A DNA stretch of 64,000 bases from Nannobrachium achirus (GCA_963921795.1 OY997645.1:35578582-35642581); one strand, 5' to 3'. Counted from the stretch's first letter, positions 36,103 to 49,630 are shown. Program-made: numbers and translations. The notes: generated by a model not told the origin, from the letters alone.

Positions 36103-36613
36103 AGAGATGGGATTTATGGTTCTTTGAAGTGAACCGGATCTCTGGAATTCGTTCCTTTCAAAGAGCCGTTCAAAAGACTGGCTCATTTTAGTTACTAGTT
36201 AGGCCTACTTTGTAGATTGTGTTCATAATTACACATGATTTCAACCCTATTTACATTTCGGCCATATACATTTTGCCGATCTACAAGCTACGAGCTTGTA
36301 GATCTGCTATTTTCAAATGTTTTAATACTTTTTATTATTTTTTCCTACGTATTCATTGGAAAACTTTTAAAATGGGACATTTTGCATAATAAGTAGGCTA
36401 CTTTATGCATTGGTTTAATTGCATTTTGATTAATAATTTTGTACTTTTACTCAAGTGCATTTTAATTGCAAACTTCTACTATGTGAATGTGCTTGTACTT
36501 TTTCCACAACTGTTTATTTAGAAAGGAACGGCTCCCTACTGTGAACCGGATCCCATCGTTCATTTCAAAGAGCCGTTCAAATGACTCGATTCGTTCACGA
36601 ACGTCCCATCTCT
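36103..36613. mobile_element. hAT element, AGAGATGGGA family
   Basis: Ends AGAGATGGGATTTATGG and CGAACGTCCCATCTCT. Flanks GGTTAAAA and AGTTAAAA (one mismatch) fit an 8-bp duplication. Repeated internal AAGAGCCGTTCAAA. A hairpin module is at 36270-36312, with text of the AGTACTTTTACTC type beside it, so another element may be nested inside. Confidence 0.75.
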
Positions 36614-37026
36614 AGTTAAAAACGGCAACGGGATTGAAGGGAACCAGAGAGAAAAGACTCTGCAGCAGATCGGCTATCATTCTTTGTGTTATGCAACCAA
36701 ATGTTTATTATACAGAGAGAATCATACACCTTCAAACAGGTGTAGTAGCCTACACGGCTAATAGAACAAAACTATGGAACAAAACCGCAGAGGAATATTT
36801 GGGGAAAAAAGGAATGAGGAAGCCCCTGTCTGTTGGACCACAGATCGCCGTTTTTTATTTAAAAAAGTCGATTTAAATATGAATACACTGTGTTGGCTAA
36901 AGGCCATTGACCCATGACTACAACACCTTATTTGTAATGTAAAATAGCTACTGATAAAGTAGCCTAATGATGAATGAAAAACGCGAAGTGTTGACATGTG
37001 TGGAGGACTGCAGGTGCGTCACAAAA

Positions 37027-37046
37027 GGGGGGGGGGGGGGGGGGGG
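37027..37046. repeat. 20-nt G homopolymer
   Basis: Twenty consecutive G bases on the plus strand, a possible quadruplex or replication-pausing site. Similar runs of 18 and 17 lie at 27231-27248 and 30958-30974. Confidence 0.9.
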
Positions 37047-37102
37047 AGAGTTACTAAGGCCCAAGGTGGAAGGGCCTTAATTATTTTATACTTTAGCTAT
37101 TG

Positions 37103-37167
37103 AAAAATAGCAGATATATAAACTCGAGAGTGCCGCGCTGCGAGCTTGTATATCTGCAATTTTTTAA
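37103..37167. repeat. hairpin module, diverged isolated copy
   Basis: GAAAAATAGCAGATATATAA on the left and TTGTATATCTGCAATTTTT on the right. Loop GTGCCGCGCTGCG. Confidence 0.7.
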
Positions 37168-37834
37168 ATCCCCAGATGAAGAACATTCATGTGGGCCCGC
37201 AGTGAATCCTTGTACCCAGGGCCCAGAATTTGGTGCGACGACACTCTTGTGTATTTGCGACTCGGAGCGGCTAAAACTTTTCGGATTCGAGACGTTTTAA
37301 CGCCAGATATATCACATGTTGTAGATTTATAAGCAATCGGCATGATAAGAAACACGTAGGCCTAGCCTACATTTGAAGCAGTTTATTCTGGTTGTTTTGA
37401 AATAGAGAGAAATAGACAGCTGTAGGCTACTGTCTACCTCATTCGTCGCTATAGGCTGTTTAAACACCATCATCACAGATCAAATGAATACATTAACACG
37501 CAAATTCTCTTGTAGGTATATTTATTAGGTTGTTGTCTTTCTTACCGTATGTACACAACTGTCCAGTCCAGTGATAAGTTGCTTTATATCAGATGAAGTA
37601 GCCTATTCCTTGGTGCTTCTTGATACAAACACATACAATGTGTTGTGTTGGTATAAAATGAGTCGTAGCCTACACATATTTTCTCATCTTGTCTCATGAC
37701 AAGACTTGATGAAAGTAACTCACATTCCGCCCAGGTCAAGACAATAATATGAATCGATCTAAACAAATAAAGTCTGTGCTGATGATGATGATGTTGGTAT
37801 GCTTATGGCTGTTAGGCAGGCTACTTAATAGATA

Positions 37835-37885
37835 TATAGATAGATAGATAGATATCTTTATTATCCCAAGGGGGATAATCAGTAG
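37835..37885 (+). repeat. LINE 3' end with (GATA)n
   Basis: GATAGATAGATAGATATC followed by TTTATTATCCCAAGGGGGAT, the form seen at 3' ends of some fish non-LTR elements. Only the terminus is present. Confidence 0.5.
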
Positions 37886-37949
37886 CTATTTAACATAACA
37901 AATAAGGTGTTGGTGTCGTCATGGTGGGCCATTTAGCCAATACAGTGTA

Positions 37950-37950
<1 letters not shown>

Positions 37951-38019
<69 letters not shown>
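37951..38019. repeat. (CA)n microsatellite
   Basis: About 34 CA units, followed by a LINE-like CCATCCATCCATCTTCAACC terminus at about 38027-38085. Confidence 0.95.
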
Positions 38020-38020
<1 letters not shown>

Positions 38021-38186
38021 AGCAGCACAATCCATCCATCCATCCATCTTCAACCGCTTATCCAGCATCGGGTCACTGGGGTAACAGTTCCAACTGAGAT
38101 TTCTAGAGTTCCTTAATAATAATAATAAAAATAAACAAAACTAATGATTATAATTGCGACCGTCAGTTCACAGTTACTATGAAAAC

Positions 38187-38309
<123 letters not shown>

Positions 38310-39073
38310 ACGTCACATCACACTTTTTTGCCCCTATCCATGTGAAATTTTCCACACACAATCCTTGTCTGCCAATCCACAACCTCCACCCTTCCAGGGA
38401 CCCCCGCAGCTCCAGGGAGAGAGAGAGAGCTCTTCCACCAGACCACGTCCAGTACTCCACAGCTGTATGAATGCATACCGTTAAATCTCCCCGCCTTTTT
38501 AACCCACATGCGACCAGCTCATATATTGACTGTGTCAATTCTTGTTTCTACACAGCAGTATCTTGTATACTTATCTTACCCTGTGGCTGTAACTTAACTG
38601 CTGTGCTGCTGTCTGTCTGTCTGTCTGTCTGTCTGTGAATAAGGTGCAATTTCTTTTTTACTCTTCTCACTGTCCCTAAGCAACGAGCCAGCATTGTACC
38701 AGACCACACCTCATTTTAAGAACAACAACACCCATCAGAACCTATATTACATTTGGTAATTATAGAACGTGGGTGATAATTGTGCTGCGCCAAATGCCAA
38801 TAAGTAAGTGCCCATCATCACTGGCCCTGGCCTTCTGCCTGCCAGAGATAAAGATCAGCCCCACCTGCTATGCGTGCAGGCATTCATGTAGAATGTTCTG
38901 CTCCAATCGACTGTCCTGCAGAAACTTGTAATGTACTGTATCTTCAAACAAATCTTCAATCACCAGGGATACAAAAGACATGTTTAGTCATTGCTTCCAT
39001 GGCCATAGTGAGCTATACCACTGTATGTATTTATTTTGTTTAAGAAAATCTCTACACATAATCATATCAATTA

Positions 39074-39209
<136 letters not shown>

Positions 39210-39340
39210 TGCGTGTGGAAGAGAGAGCGAGACACAGAGACAGAGTAGAGAGAGAGAGAGCTCTTCCACCAGACCACGTCCAGTACTCCACAGCTGTATG
39301 AATGCATACCGTAGATGCAGCTGAGATCAGTACTGTAGAT

Positions 39341-39769
39341 CAGGGGTCTTCAACGTTTTCAGGCCAAGGACCCCTTAGTTGAAAGAGAGATGAAGCAGGG
39401 TCCCGCACAACCTTATCATAGATTTCATATAGTTTCATTGTTTGACAGCACAATATATTTTGGATTCATGTCAATTTGTGTTTTCATATATTTAACCACT
39501 TGAACCGTCAAAACGTAATAAACTTGACCTTTCACTCTGTACTTAGTCTGCTCTTTTACCCCTCTACACCAAAGCTCTTTGCTAAAAATAGCCGATCTAC
39601 AAGCTCACAACACTATTTTTTGGTGTTCTCAGAATATGGACACTAGGGTTCAAGTGGTTAATTAAAAAAGGAGAAAAAAAAACGTTCTATCACTCAAAGA
39701 TTTGGACAACCCCCTGTAGTAACTCTGAGGACCCCCTAGGGGTCCCGGACACACTCTTGAAGACCCATG
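39341..39769. mobile_element. hAT element, CAGGGGTCTTCAACG family, perfect 8-bp duplication
   Basis: Begins CAGGGGTCTTCAACGTTTTC and ends CTTGAAGACCCATG. CTGTAGAT is duplicated exactly at 39333-39340 and 39770-39777. The hairpin here is reduced to one arm (39583-39622). Confidence 0.9.
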
Positions 39770-39949
39770 CTGTAGATGTTGAAGTGTTATAGCAATTGAA
39801 GGACATCATGATCTTCCTATCAGAGTAAACATCAACACGTTTTCTGATGTGTTAATGACTCAGTAAACATTACATCAACACTAGTCCTCTGTTGAGTTAG
39901 TGACTCGGTAAACATCAACACTAGTCTTCCTGAATTAACAATTATATTA

Positions 39950-40620
39950 ATTATCTGAGGAGTCTCTCGACATCTTCGTTGCCCACAACAAGGACTCAGA
40001 CCAAGCTGGTCCAGTGTGAAATTGACATTAGAGATTCTCACCCCATCTTTGCCCACACTGATTACCATTAGCCAAAAGGGCAGCTGCAGAGCAGAAAGTG
40101 CAGGAGATGGGGCAGCAGGAATAATCAAACCATCCTTGGCTGCCCTATCATCCTTGTGTGCAAAAAGGACAACAACTGGAGTGTTTGCTCGGACTACAGA
40201 TGGCTAAATGCTGTAACACGTAAGGAATCTTACCCGTCACATTCGAGTGGCTATGGGAGAAGGTCCTGGCCACTGTCCATCGGAAAACACCACTGTGTGG
40301 TCTACTTCAAGGACCTTGTTGCTCATGCAGCAGATGTCAAGGGGTTAGCAGTATCAGAGTACAGCTATATTGGTTATTGTGACTGACAGGAAAGGCAATA
40401 GTCCCGCTGCTCCCGAACCCCTCGACCCACACAAGCTGCCCCGAGAGCAGGACAACGATATGGTCCTCAACCAAAGCTGGATAGTGCTGAATTATATAGA
40501 TTTAGCTGCTTTGGATGAAGACTGCAAGGTGTACTCATTGCAGTGGACCATTCTCGCTTTCATCAATGGATTGCTGTATCACAGGTGGTACAAAAACTTG
40601 TCAGAACGATGGGGGCATAC
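39950..40620 (+). pseudogene. Ty3/gypsy pol relic
   Basis: With frame changes the plus strand encodes KVQEMGQQGIIKPS, then CKKDNNWSVCSDYRWLNAVT and RKESYP, the start of gypsy reverse transcriptase. Downstream, LAALDEDCKVYSLQW and INGLLYHRWYK resemble the region before integrase. Large parts are missing, so it is a deleted copy. No LTR was seen. Confidence 0.72.
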
Positions 40621-40706
40621 AGCAGCTCCTACTACCTCCAGCTGTCTCTCCATGCTACACTGTCATCCAATGTTAAAAAAAAATCGAACCTCTGTTCGAA
40701 GTGGAG

Positions 40707-40830
<124 letters not shown>

Positions 40831-41028
40831 TGCAGTTGATGCTCAGGGCAGGCTAGACTCAACAGCACCTCTCTGGTCACCCAGGGTACTCAGGCTACAC
40901 CAGAGGCTACAGACAGACAGACAGACACACACCGCCACGTATAGGGAGCTTGTGTTCCACACAGCTCCAAAAAAAACACTTTAGAAAAACACTACACTAT
41001 GTCATCAATTGAGGACCTGAGACGAATA

Positions 41029-41646
41029 ACAGTCTAAGTCCATATTTGATTTTTTTTAAATATAGATATGTTTTGATTTACCAGACTGTAAACCACAAAC
41101 TAGTAATTTTTAATCTTTTAAATTGTTAATGCACACCCCCCTCATTTTCTTAAATTGTCTGTTTTAATATTATCAGCTCCCTTTGTCTGCTGAATATTGC
41201 TTGTACGGCCTTATACTGATGTTCCACAAACTGTTGGAGATATACTGTTTTTCCACTTTCCATAAGTATTATGTCTTATAATTCCTAATATATATGAGTT
41301 TAAGTAAAACAATCTATTTCAACTAAATGAGGGGGGAGTGCATTAAGAATTTAACAGATTAAAAACTTCTAGTTTGTGGTTTACAGTCTTGTAAATCAAA
41401 AACATATCTATAGCCTACTCAAAATTTTAAAATATGGACTTATGCCTCATTCACACTACAGATATATAGTTGAACGTTTTGCTTGGTAATTCAATGTAAT
41501 CTCAATGGAAACCAGCTTTAAAGGCTGGATTCCAAGGACAGCCGACATGCCCAGCCTTTAAAGCTGGTTTCCATTGAGATTACATTGAATTACCAAGCAA
41601 AACGTTCAACTATATATCTGTAGTGTGAATGAGGCATAAGACTGTT
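41029..41646. mobile_element. inverted-repeat element with a second element nested in its right arm
   Basis: The left arm from 41029 (ACAGTCTAAGTCCATATTTG, then GTAAACCACAAACTAG and CCCCCCTCATTTTC) recurs inverted at about 41325-41441. The right terminus is split by the palindrome at 41439-41640, with AGACTGTTAT resuming after it. Confidence 0.72.
41439..41640. mobile_element. perfect long palindrome (90-bp arms), MITE-like
   Basis: Arms 41439-41528 and 41551-41640 are exact reverse complements over 90 bp, separated by 22 bp. Termini read TGCCTCATTCACACTACAG, flanked by TA on each side. Perfect arm identity implies a young or gene-converted element. Confidence 0.92.
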
Positions 41647-41650
41647 ATGA

Positions 41651-43930
41651 GGCTTAAACTTTGACGTTTTGTAGTGGGAGCTATTATTGAGTCATTAGGC
41701 CATGCACCTTTTTGAGATTTGCCACTTGTGATACATTATGTGTCTAAAGTTGTGCAACTTTTTGAGTAAGTTTTTAGGCCCTCAAAACACAATTAATTTG
41801 TTAAATGAAGAAACACTTGCATTTCAATAGGGCTTTGCACAGGTCCATTGCTCGAGCCATGATAATACTAATGAACAAAGAGTGAAAAATTAAGAGTTGG
41901 CACGAGGGAAATCCGGTTTGTACTGTTTAGATGGAGGGCTCTTGTACTGTATAGATTGAGGGGTCTTGTACTGTAGCCTGGGGGTCCACATAGTTTGAGG
42001 ACGAGGTACATACGTTTTAGATTGCCTCATCTGGGCCTCATGGCCCAAGTCCAGGGCCCTTAGGTCCTGGCCCCACTGACTCAGTCCATAATCCAGTCAT
42101 GATTTATTTGGTGATTTGTGGCTAAGGAGAGACTTCCCAGCATACATTGGGGTGTGCTATTGTTCTGTTATATGTTATTCTTCATTTGCCATGAGGAATG
42201 TATGGGGGGGAGGGTTGTTGTGTGTTGATGTACAGTATGTTCATTTAATCATTTATTTTATACTGTATGTGTGTATTTTAGGGAAAACTATGGCGGCCAG
42301 GGGTAACCCCCCTACATTTTGTTGTTAAGTGTGAATTAGTTTGGTAAATGTTGTGTGCTTGACAGCCACAATGCTTTTGCAAGAAGTTGTCTGATTGAAC
42401 CCACTGTTACAATATCATCTCAGTGGCTCACACAACTTTAGCAGACTGAATATTATGTAACATTTTGGCATTCACCGGTGGAGACTGTCAACGTGAATTA
42501 AGAAAAAAATAGCTTTTCTCTGTGACACAACTTTAAGTCCACATGTGTTTGGTGTATTACTGTATGAGCTACCGTGTGTTTGAATATCAGATTCAGTTAA
42601 AACATTGTGATTCGAGATTATTTTGATGATATTTTTAAGGGCAGACGCAGACGTGTAGAATAAACATTCACTTACTGAAAACATTAGTCATAACAAAATG
42701 AAATGTAAATACAATAAATCATGGTCACGTGAGATTTGAGGACGAAAGATTATGACCACATTTTAAGCCACGTAGCAACAGGGTAAATGACCTCCTCGGA
42801 ATCAGACAGTAATCGCTTAGGCTTGAGGTTAAGAGAGGGTTATTTATTAGGTTCCATTTATGTTGCTCTGGCCATTGTTCCTGGCCATGTGTCGGACCAT
42901 GATAGGTTGTGCAACTCATGAATCTGTTTCTCTGTAGCCAATGACACATGCCACAGGAACGGAACATTCAAGTAACAATGCTATAAATTCTTATCAGATG
43001 TGAAAACCTTGAATTCTTCTTTTGTAGTCCTTCCCAACTGAAATTGTCATATGATGAATAAACATTCGGTATAGCATTGTGTATCGCAATACTAACTAGG
43101 AATACAGGCCTATGGAAAACAATGCATTTCTGAAAATCAAAGACTGCAAAATATGTGGTATTCATGGATAATATATAGATACATACAAGGTACTTATCCC
43201 AAAAACAAAAGGCATCAGATTGAGCAAAAAAAGCATTTAATTAGTCAGATATAACAGCTGTGCCTTTATTCAGTGGGAGTGTGTTCAGTTGTGTATACCT
43301 GAATATGAAGTGTATCACATTATCCATTGCATATACGAATATACAGTAGCCGGAGCTTTTATTTTTGTCCCAAGACTCCAAAGTATGAAATAGAGCTTAA
43401 ATGGTTAATACTATTCATTCACTGGATTCCATGTTTTTGTGATGCTGAGGTATTACATGAAACCGCTGTAGAACCTCATCCAACAGTGAGTTTTGAACCA
43501 GGAGCATGCTTGGAGAGTAAACGTTGCAGCTACCTAATTACATTTTCACAGCTGCTTCGAAGATATTCAGTGAGGCAACCCCTGTGTCATCTATAAAACA
43601 CGAATACTACATTTCTTGCGCCAATGAGTCCCTCCAATTTGCCAATATGGTTCATGTGGGACTAATTAAGAGCTTAAGAGTGTGAGCTTATCCTTGAGTC
43701 CCATTCTTGTAGGCTGTGGGAGAGTCGAGACACAAACAGACCATCCCAAATAGCCAACAATATAATGAAAAGTACATTATATTATTATGGTATATCCATA
43801 ATCTTAACATAGCTTTAATTTCGGTTGAAAGTACGATATCTTTCAATAGATAAATAATTTAGCTGCTAAAAAACTAAAAAAACTAAAACACAACCGCGCT
43901 GATAATATAGCATGTAAACCAGTAAGGCGT
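41651..43930. other. intergenic sequence without a call
   Basis: No exon or structured repeat could be supported. Several short frames lack conserved motifs. Confidence 0.45.
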
Positions 43931-43934
43931 GACT

Positions 43935-44071
43935 TTTTGCATTCAAACCCCTTTGCCAACTGGATGGATAATACATGCAAGACAGGGAGTTGGATTCAAA
44001 CTTGGGTCCTCACGACTCACAAGGAGCATGTGGTCAGTGCTCTAACATAGCTGAGCCACCAGGCAGCCCTG
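43935..44071 (-). mobile_element. tRNA-derived SINE head
   Basis: On the minus strand CTGCCTGGTGGCTCAGCTAT then AGAGCACTGACCACATGC, with box B-like AAGTTTGAATCC. A relative sits in a postn intron at 53395-53497. Confidence 0.65.
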
Positions 44072-44996
44072 ATAATTCCTCATCTCTAAGCCTATTTTGA
44101 CCACACTTACAAAAAAGTAGCAATGAGGCATTTTTATAAAGCAACTGATCTCACTGAGAATGCCAGCCCTAAAAATAAATAAATATATCATAATACAGCA
44201 ATTATTCAAAGACAAACAAACTTTGTTAAACTGTACCAAAGTTGGTAAGTTGATGACCATAGGAAATTGCCAAGCAGTCGTTTACAAAAGTTAGTTTGAA
44301 CTAAGGCAATGTTGGTGATCTCATCTGTCTCATAAATGACAATAATTGATGCTCATTGCCAATAGTTGAAGAAAAAGCTAAACAAAAAATCATAGCCATG
44401 GGGATAGATCCTCTAACAAATGTGTTTTTGTACATTCATCAGAGAAGGTTGTAAATGTTCAAACATATTGCCATCAGTATTTTTTAGCAGAAGCATGCAC
44501 TGCCGTTAGTCCCATTATGGTTGGATTTCTAGGAAGCTACAATATATTTCAGCTTATTTTACTTAAATAATCGCTGGTCGTGACCACAATCTTAAGATTA
44601 TCTGGTGCTTTGTCAGTCTATTGAGCGTATGAACAGAAATACCAGCTGATGGCTTTTATACCCAACAATTTAAGAATTACCATTGTTTAACCTTGGCAGA
44701 CTTGTAGAGTCTCCTGCTCTATTGAAAACTGACGATGAAGTGGCTTCCACACACTTCCAAGTCTTAAAGTAATCTCTCAAGACAAATGTTCACATTTATT
44801 TTTTAAACTACAGTAAATGGATTCCCAGAGTGGATGAGTGGCGATCTTCCACTCTGACAAAGTATTTATGTTTGATTCTTATTATGTTCTTAACAACCTT
44901 GAGAAGTTCTTTCCACAAATAATGGGACCATTTATTACTATATTGAATGGTGCCGTGTTTTGCATATTGTGCAAATGTTAGAACATTCATTTTGTG

Positions 44997-45556
44997 CTGT
45001 GGTCTAAAGTAACTAAGTACATTTACTTAAGTAATGTACTTAAGTGCAAGTTTTAGGTATTTGTAATTTTACTTGAGTATTTCCAATTTCCAATACTTTT
45101 ACTTCTACTCCACTACATCTTGGATCCAAATATTGTACCTTTACTCCATTACATGTATTTGAAACTTTAGTTACTAGTTGCTTTGCAGATATACATTATA
45201 ATATTATAAAACATACATAAATCACTTTAACCCTATTTTATACCACTCTAAAGTACATTTTGATGCCAACACTCAAGTACTAAAACTTGTATCAGAGTAT
45301 TTCTATCCACAAGTTTCCAAAATCCCATCGTGCATTGCACAGAAATTGGACGGCGCTTCCGGCGCCGCAGCCGAGTGTGATCTACAAGCTCACAACGGCT
45401 GCATCTGCGACGCGACGTGAGCTTGTATGTCTGCTGTTAACCGGAAGTGTGGTGCAGTGTGGTGCAAAACATTCTCCAGTAAATTCCTGCGGAAAGAGGT
45501 GGATATTGCAGTAATTGATACTTTTACTTATATGTGAGTACTTTTTAACACCAGTG
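44997..45556. mobile_element. hAT element, AAGTACTTTTAC family, perfect 8-bp duplication
   Basis: ATTTTGTG is duplicated exactly at 44989-44996 and 45557-45564. The interior is rich in ACTTGAGTATTTCCAA and TACTCCACTACAT, as in the element at 29111. Hairpin module at 45378-45437. Confidence 0.85.
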
Positions 45557-46096
45557 ATTTTGTGTTTTTCATATTCTGTAAAAGGTATCCGCTGATCAGT
45601 GGTATGAATTTGCATTGTAAGAATCCCATCTGAGATCTGTTAGGCTTCCTAGGTCACATCGGTGAGGGCACAGCTTAAATGAATAACAGGAAAACTTCTT
45701 TTATGAGGCCTTAGAAACTAATGTGGTTTGACTGGTAAGGCCTGGTGCACACTACTGAAATCCTCAGAGAGTTCAGAGTTCAGAGAGTTTATTGTCACTT
45801 TGGATGCACACTCATTGTGAAATTCCTTTATACCGTAGTGCTCCATAATAACATAAAATAAACATAAAAAAAACATGGTTAAAAGCCAAATTGTATACTC
45901 TGTGTATGGCTTGATTTAAGCCTGAAAACCTGAAGTAAAATGAAAACAGATCATATCAATTGTCTCAACCTGAGCTGAGCCCTATGGGCACAGATTCCTG
46001 TGACCTCACCCCACATTTTTGATCCCAAGCCTATCTCAAACCCAAGCAATGAAGTGAGAAATACTGCATGACCTTGATTGAACCTGTCACAAACAG

Positions 46097-46099
<3 letters not shown>

Positions 46100-46183
<84 letters not shown>
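46100..46183. repeat. (GT)n microsatellite
   Basis: About 42 GT units grading into GTGCGTGC and a short GA tract. Confidence 0.95.
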
Positions 46184-46188
<5 letters not shown>

Positions 46189-46727
46189 GCGTGCGTGCGT
46201 GCGTGTGCGCGTGAGAGAGAGAGAGACCATGCCCACAAGGTGAAGTTGCAGTGAATTTTAGGTGATGTTAAACCCATTTCCAGCAGGGGAAACTATGCAG
46301 CATGCAGTCTCACATCTCACATCTATTCCATCATCAAAACCATATTTATGATGTTTACATTGTACATGAGGTGTGTCATTAACATGATAATGTACAGAAA
46401 TACATACAACAGAAGGGAATTATTCAACAAAATGTATCAACATGAAATCATTATTTTTGAATTTTAGGGGGAATCTGCGCACATATTTAAAAGTAGGTTT
46501 GTCTAGGTACTAATGATGTATTTTATCAATCAAAGTTGATCATGAAACACGCTTTGGATGTGACAAACACAGTTCCCATGGCAGCTTTTCTTCATGGTTC
46601 ACTGTTGAAGGCATGGAAACATAAGCTGATAAACAGCCATAAAGGCCATGCACATCCAGAGCCATACAGGCTGGGTGCTAGACTAAAGGTTATCAACAAT
46701 TAAAAGAGGAAAGAAATCTGCACACCA

Positions 46728-46883
46728 ATTTTGCTGTTCCCAGTATATGGTTTTTACTTTGGTAACGTTTCGAGCCAGATGGCTCTTCTTCAGACCTGAA
46801 GGATGGAGAGACCAGGTCTGAAGAAGAGCCATCTGGCTCGAAACGTTACCAAAGTAAAAACCATATACTGGGAACAGCAAAAT
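46728..46883. mobile_element. perfect palindrome (70-bp arms), MITE-like
   Basis: Arms 46728-46797 and 46814-46883 are exact reverse complements. The spacer is 16 bp. The arm contains GGTAACGTTTCGAGCCAGAT and GGCTCTTCTTCAGACCT. Confidence 0.9.
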
Positions 46884-47019
46884 TTCTCTTTTTATCACTG
46901 TTGAAGGCACTCATGGTGGATAATAGTGCTGAATAGAGTTAATGAAATGCCTGATAATAATAAGTAAAATATCACATTGAAGTACACAGACGTTTTCTGT
47001 ATTTTGAGACAAAGGGCCT

Positions 47020-47208
47020 TATTTTCATCCATGCCTTACCCCTTATCCCTAAACGTCTTTGTCTTTACTATTTTAAATAGTTCAAATAGCTGATCTACAA
47101 GCCCACAACGTTTGAATGTAGATTGGCTATTTGAAGTATTTTAAAATGTTTTTCAATATAGTAAAAAAAAGACAAAGAAGTTTAGGGATAAGGGCATGGA
47201 TGAAAATA
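47020..47208. mobile_element. inverted-repeat element, ATTTTCATCCATGCC ends
   Basis: ATTTTCATCCATGCC at 47021-47035 pairs with GGCATGGATGAAAATA at 47193-47208. Inner arms CCTTATCCCTAAAC and GTTTAGGGATAAGG also pair. The hairpin module (47081-47134) lies exactly in the middle. Confidence 0.78.
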
Positions 47209-49630
47209 TATCTGAATGGTTTATTGAGATTTAAGAAGAGTTGAATTTGACCCCAAGTAATATGATCTGAGGACTTCAAGTTTTCTGTTAACATTTGCAT
47301 GATTGAAAAAATAGCATGACCAAAGTATAGGTGAGGAATGCCATTGGGGAAAATATTTATTTTATACAATTCTGTACTTGGGATGGGACCTTTTAATGAT
47401 CATTTCATGTTTGGGTGAGAGAGAGTTCAGATGCAAAAATGGTCACCTAAACTTTGTCAGATTTGCGTTTTGCCATCCCAAATCTATAGGCATTTGACCA
47501 CTTCAATTCCCCTTTTCCCTAGCTACTGTATATGTCTCTATTCACTCCACCAAGTCTCCAACCGTGTCCCATTTGAGAAACTGAAGAAGAACCTGAATAG
47601 TGTTGTGTAGTATAGAAAGTAGATGTCATGTGATACAAATGCAGATTTATTTTCATTGGTAAAATGCCAAATTGCACAAAGCAGATTTTCTTTGCAGTGA
47701 CATGCAAAGAAAGCCCTTCATGTAGGTTGCCAGCTAGTGAAGCCCTCAAGCTTTTGAAAGATTTGCATAGAGTGAACTCCAAGGCACCCTTTAATAACAA
47801 TAACCCTTTTAGTGACTACTTTGTGACCTACCTTTGTGATAGTTGAAATAACAGATGTTTGGTATCGAAGCAATTGCAATAAGGTGCAAATACAATTCTG
47901 CTTTTGTTATAGCATGTTATTAGGTTTTAATAGAACCTTGCATGCAATTTTTCATGTATTTTGTTCCTGCAGTTGCTTTTCCCTCACAGTGTTCCCTTTT
48001 TGTTCACTTACAAGAGTTTCCACAGGCTACTGATTTTATAAACAGACACTTTCCACATATGGAAAACACGCATCTGCATTACAACTGAGGCACACAGTGT
48101 AGATTAAAATGATGAAGTGAGTGATGATGATCACTGGATCTTAACGTAATTTTGGTAAGGAAGTCGTTTTTGCAGCCATCCTAAGCAAGTAAAGCCAACA
48201 GAATATTCTGGAAAAATATCAACGATTTCTAAAATAGTTTTACAGTCAAATGTATAATAACTGGTGTTGCGTTATATTGTGTCTTACATTGCAGGCTTAT
48301 TTCATCACTGATACGTTCACCCCATTTAACCCATCCAAAGGGCCATAAACTTTGCAATGCACTGTTCTACACATGGGCTCCATCAGTAAGTGGTTGAAGC
48401 CAGTCCCCAGCTAGAACCTTGTCTACACATGCCAACACAGTAAATCTCCCTACAACCTTAGGACCAGCATTTCGACTCACTATACAGTAGGCTGACAAAT
48501 GTACTTCTACAGTAAGCCCAATTTACGGTATACTTCATCCCCTGACGGCGTTCACCATAGCCGATCTACAAGCTCACAACACGTCGCTTCTGTGACTTGT
48601 CGTGAGCTTGTAAACTGGTGGTTTCTTGTGTTTGACACCGTCGTAGAATGTAGCATAATTTAAACATTAGACTAGTGTTCATGTACTGAGATCTGCATCC
48701 ACAACAGAAAATACCTCAGGAACTATTGTCTTTTGCTCACATCACTAAAGGTATTTGGAGATGTACATGAAAGTTAAAGTTGTGCTTTAACGCTTCATAA
48801 ACGCTGATAAATATTATCGGTACTATTATTAAGGCTTCATTGACCATCATTTAGAGGTGCTTCATACTCAAAGAATGTGAAGGGAGTCAGACCATTAAAA
48901 CATTTGCTTTAGATTTAACATATATTTAACAAATAGAGACCGGCAATTTTAACCCATTCAGGCCGGGAACACATTTTGCTGTTTGGGAGGGGCTTACAGT
49001 ACATGTACAGTATGTAGCAACATATTTGTTTTGTAGGCTAATTTCTGATTTAGCCCTATTCTATAGGTTAGGCCTAAATGGGTTAAAAGGAGTGATAGAT
49101 TACACTGCTGGCTGTTTGACAGAGCTTTTATTTAAAAATGTAAAACACAGACATTTTGTATTGTTTAGTGTAAATAAGGCAAGGACTGACATTTCATTTC
49201 ATTCTTTCAAACACATTTGACCTAAACTCTCCCTTGCTATGTAAAGGATTTTGCAACATCGTATATACACCAAACTCAATTAAAGACACCAACTGCTCTG
49301 CATATTGACTGCCTTGAAGAATCACAATACATTTTCACTTAACTGAATAACAGCTGAATTGTGTTCAGCCTTACTGGAAAGTACTCCTAAACTATGTCCC
49401 TTAAAAGTTCCTCTCATGTTGGCATTTTTATATAAAATAATAAACTTTGTTGGAAAATCTTTTGGAAATATAAAGAATTGAATCCAATTGCATTTGGATA
49501 CATAGAACTAAATGTAGAACTACGGCAAGACTGGGTTAACAAAACAAATCAAAAATCCGACAAAATACCAACATTTAAGATTAAAATGTTGAAATTAACA
49601 TTAAACACAAAGAAAGAAATGTATTGTTAT
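47209..49630. other. intergenic sequence downstream of postn
   Basis: No exon found. An isolated hairpin module sits at 48553-48622 with no recognised host element. Confidence 0.45.
48553..48622. repeat. hairpin module, isolated copy
   Basis: CACCATAGCCGATCTACAAG with CTCACAAC on the left and GTCGTGAGCTTGTAAACTGG with TGG on the right. No host element recognised. Confidence 0.75.

Noticed and set aside
47519..47800. 93-codon frame downstream of postn
   Set aside because: No domain or splice evidence. A CTGCAG acceptor-like site nearby (about 47970) does not open a credible exon.
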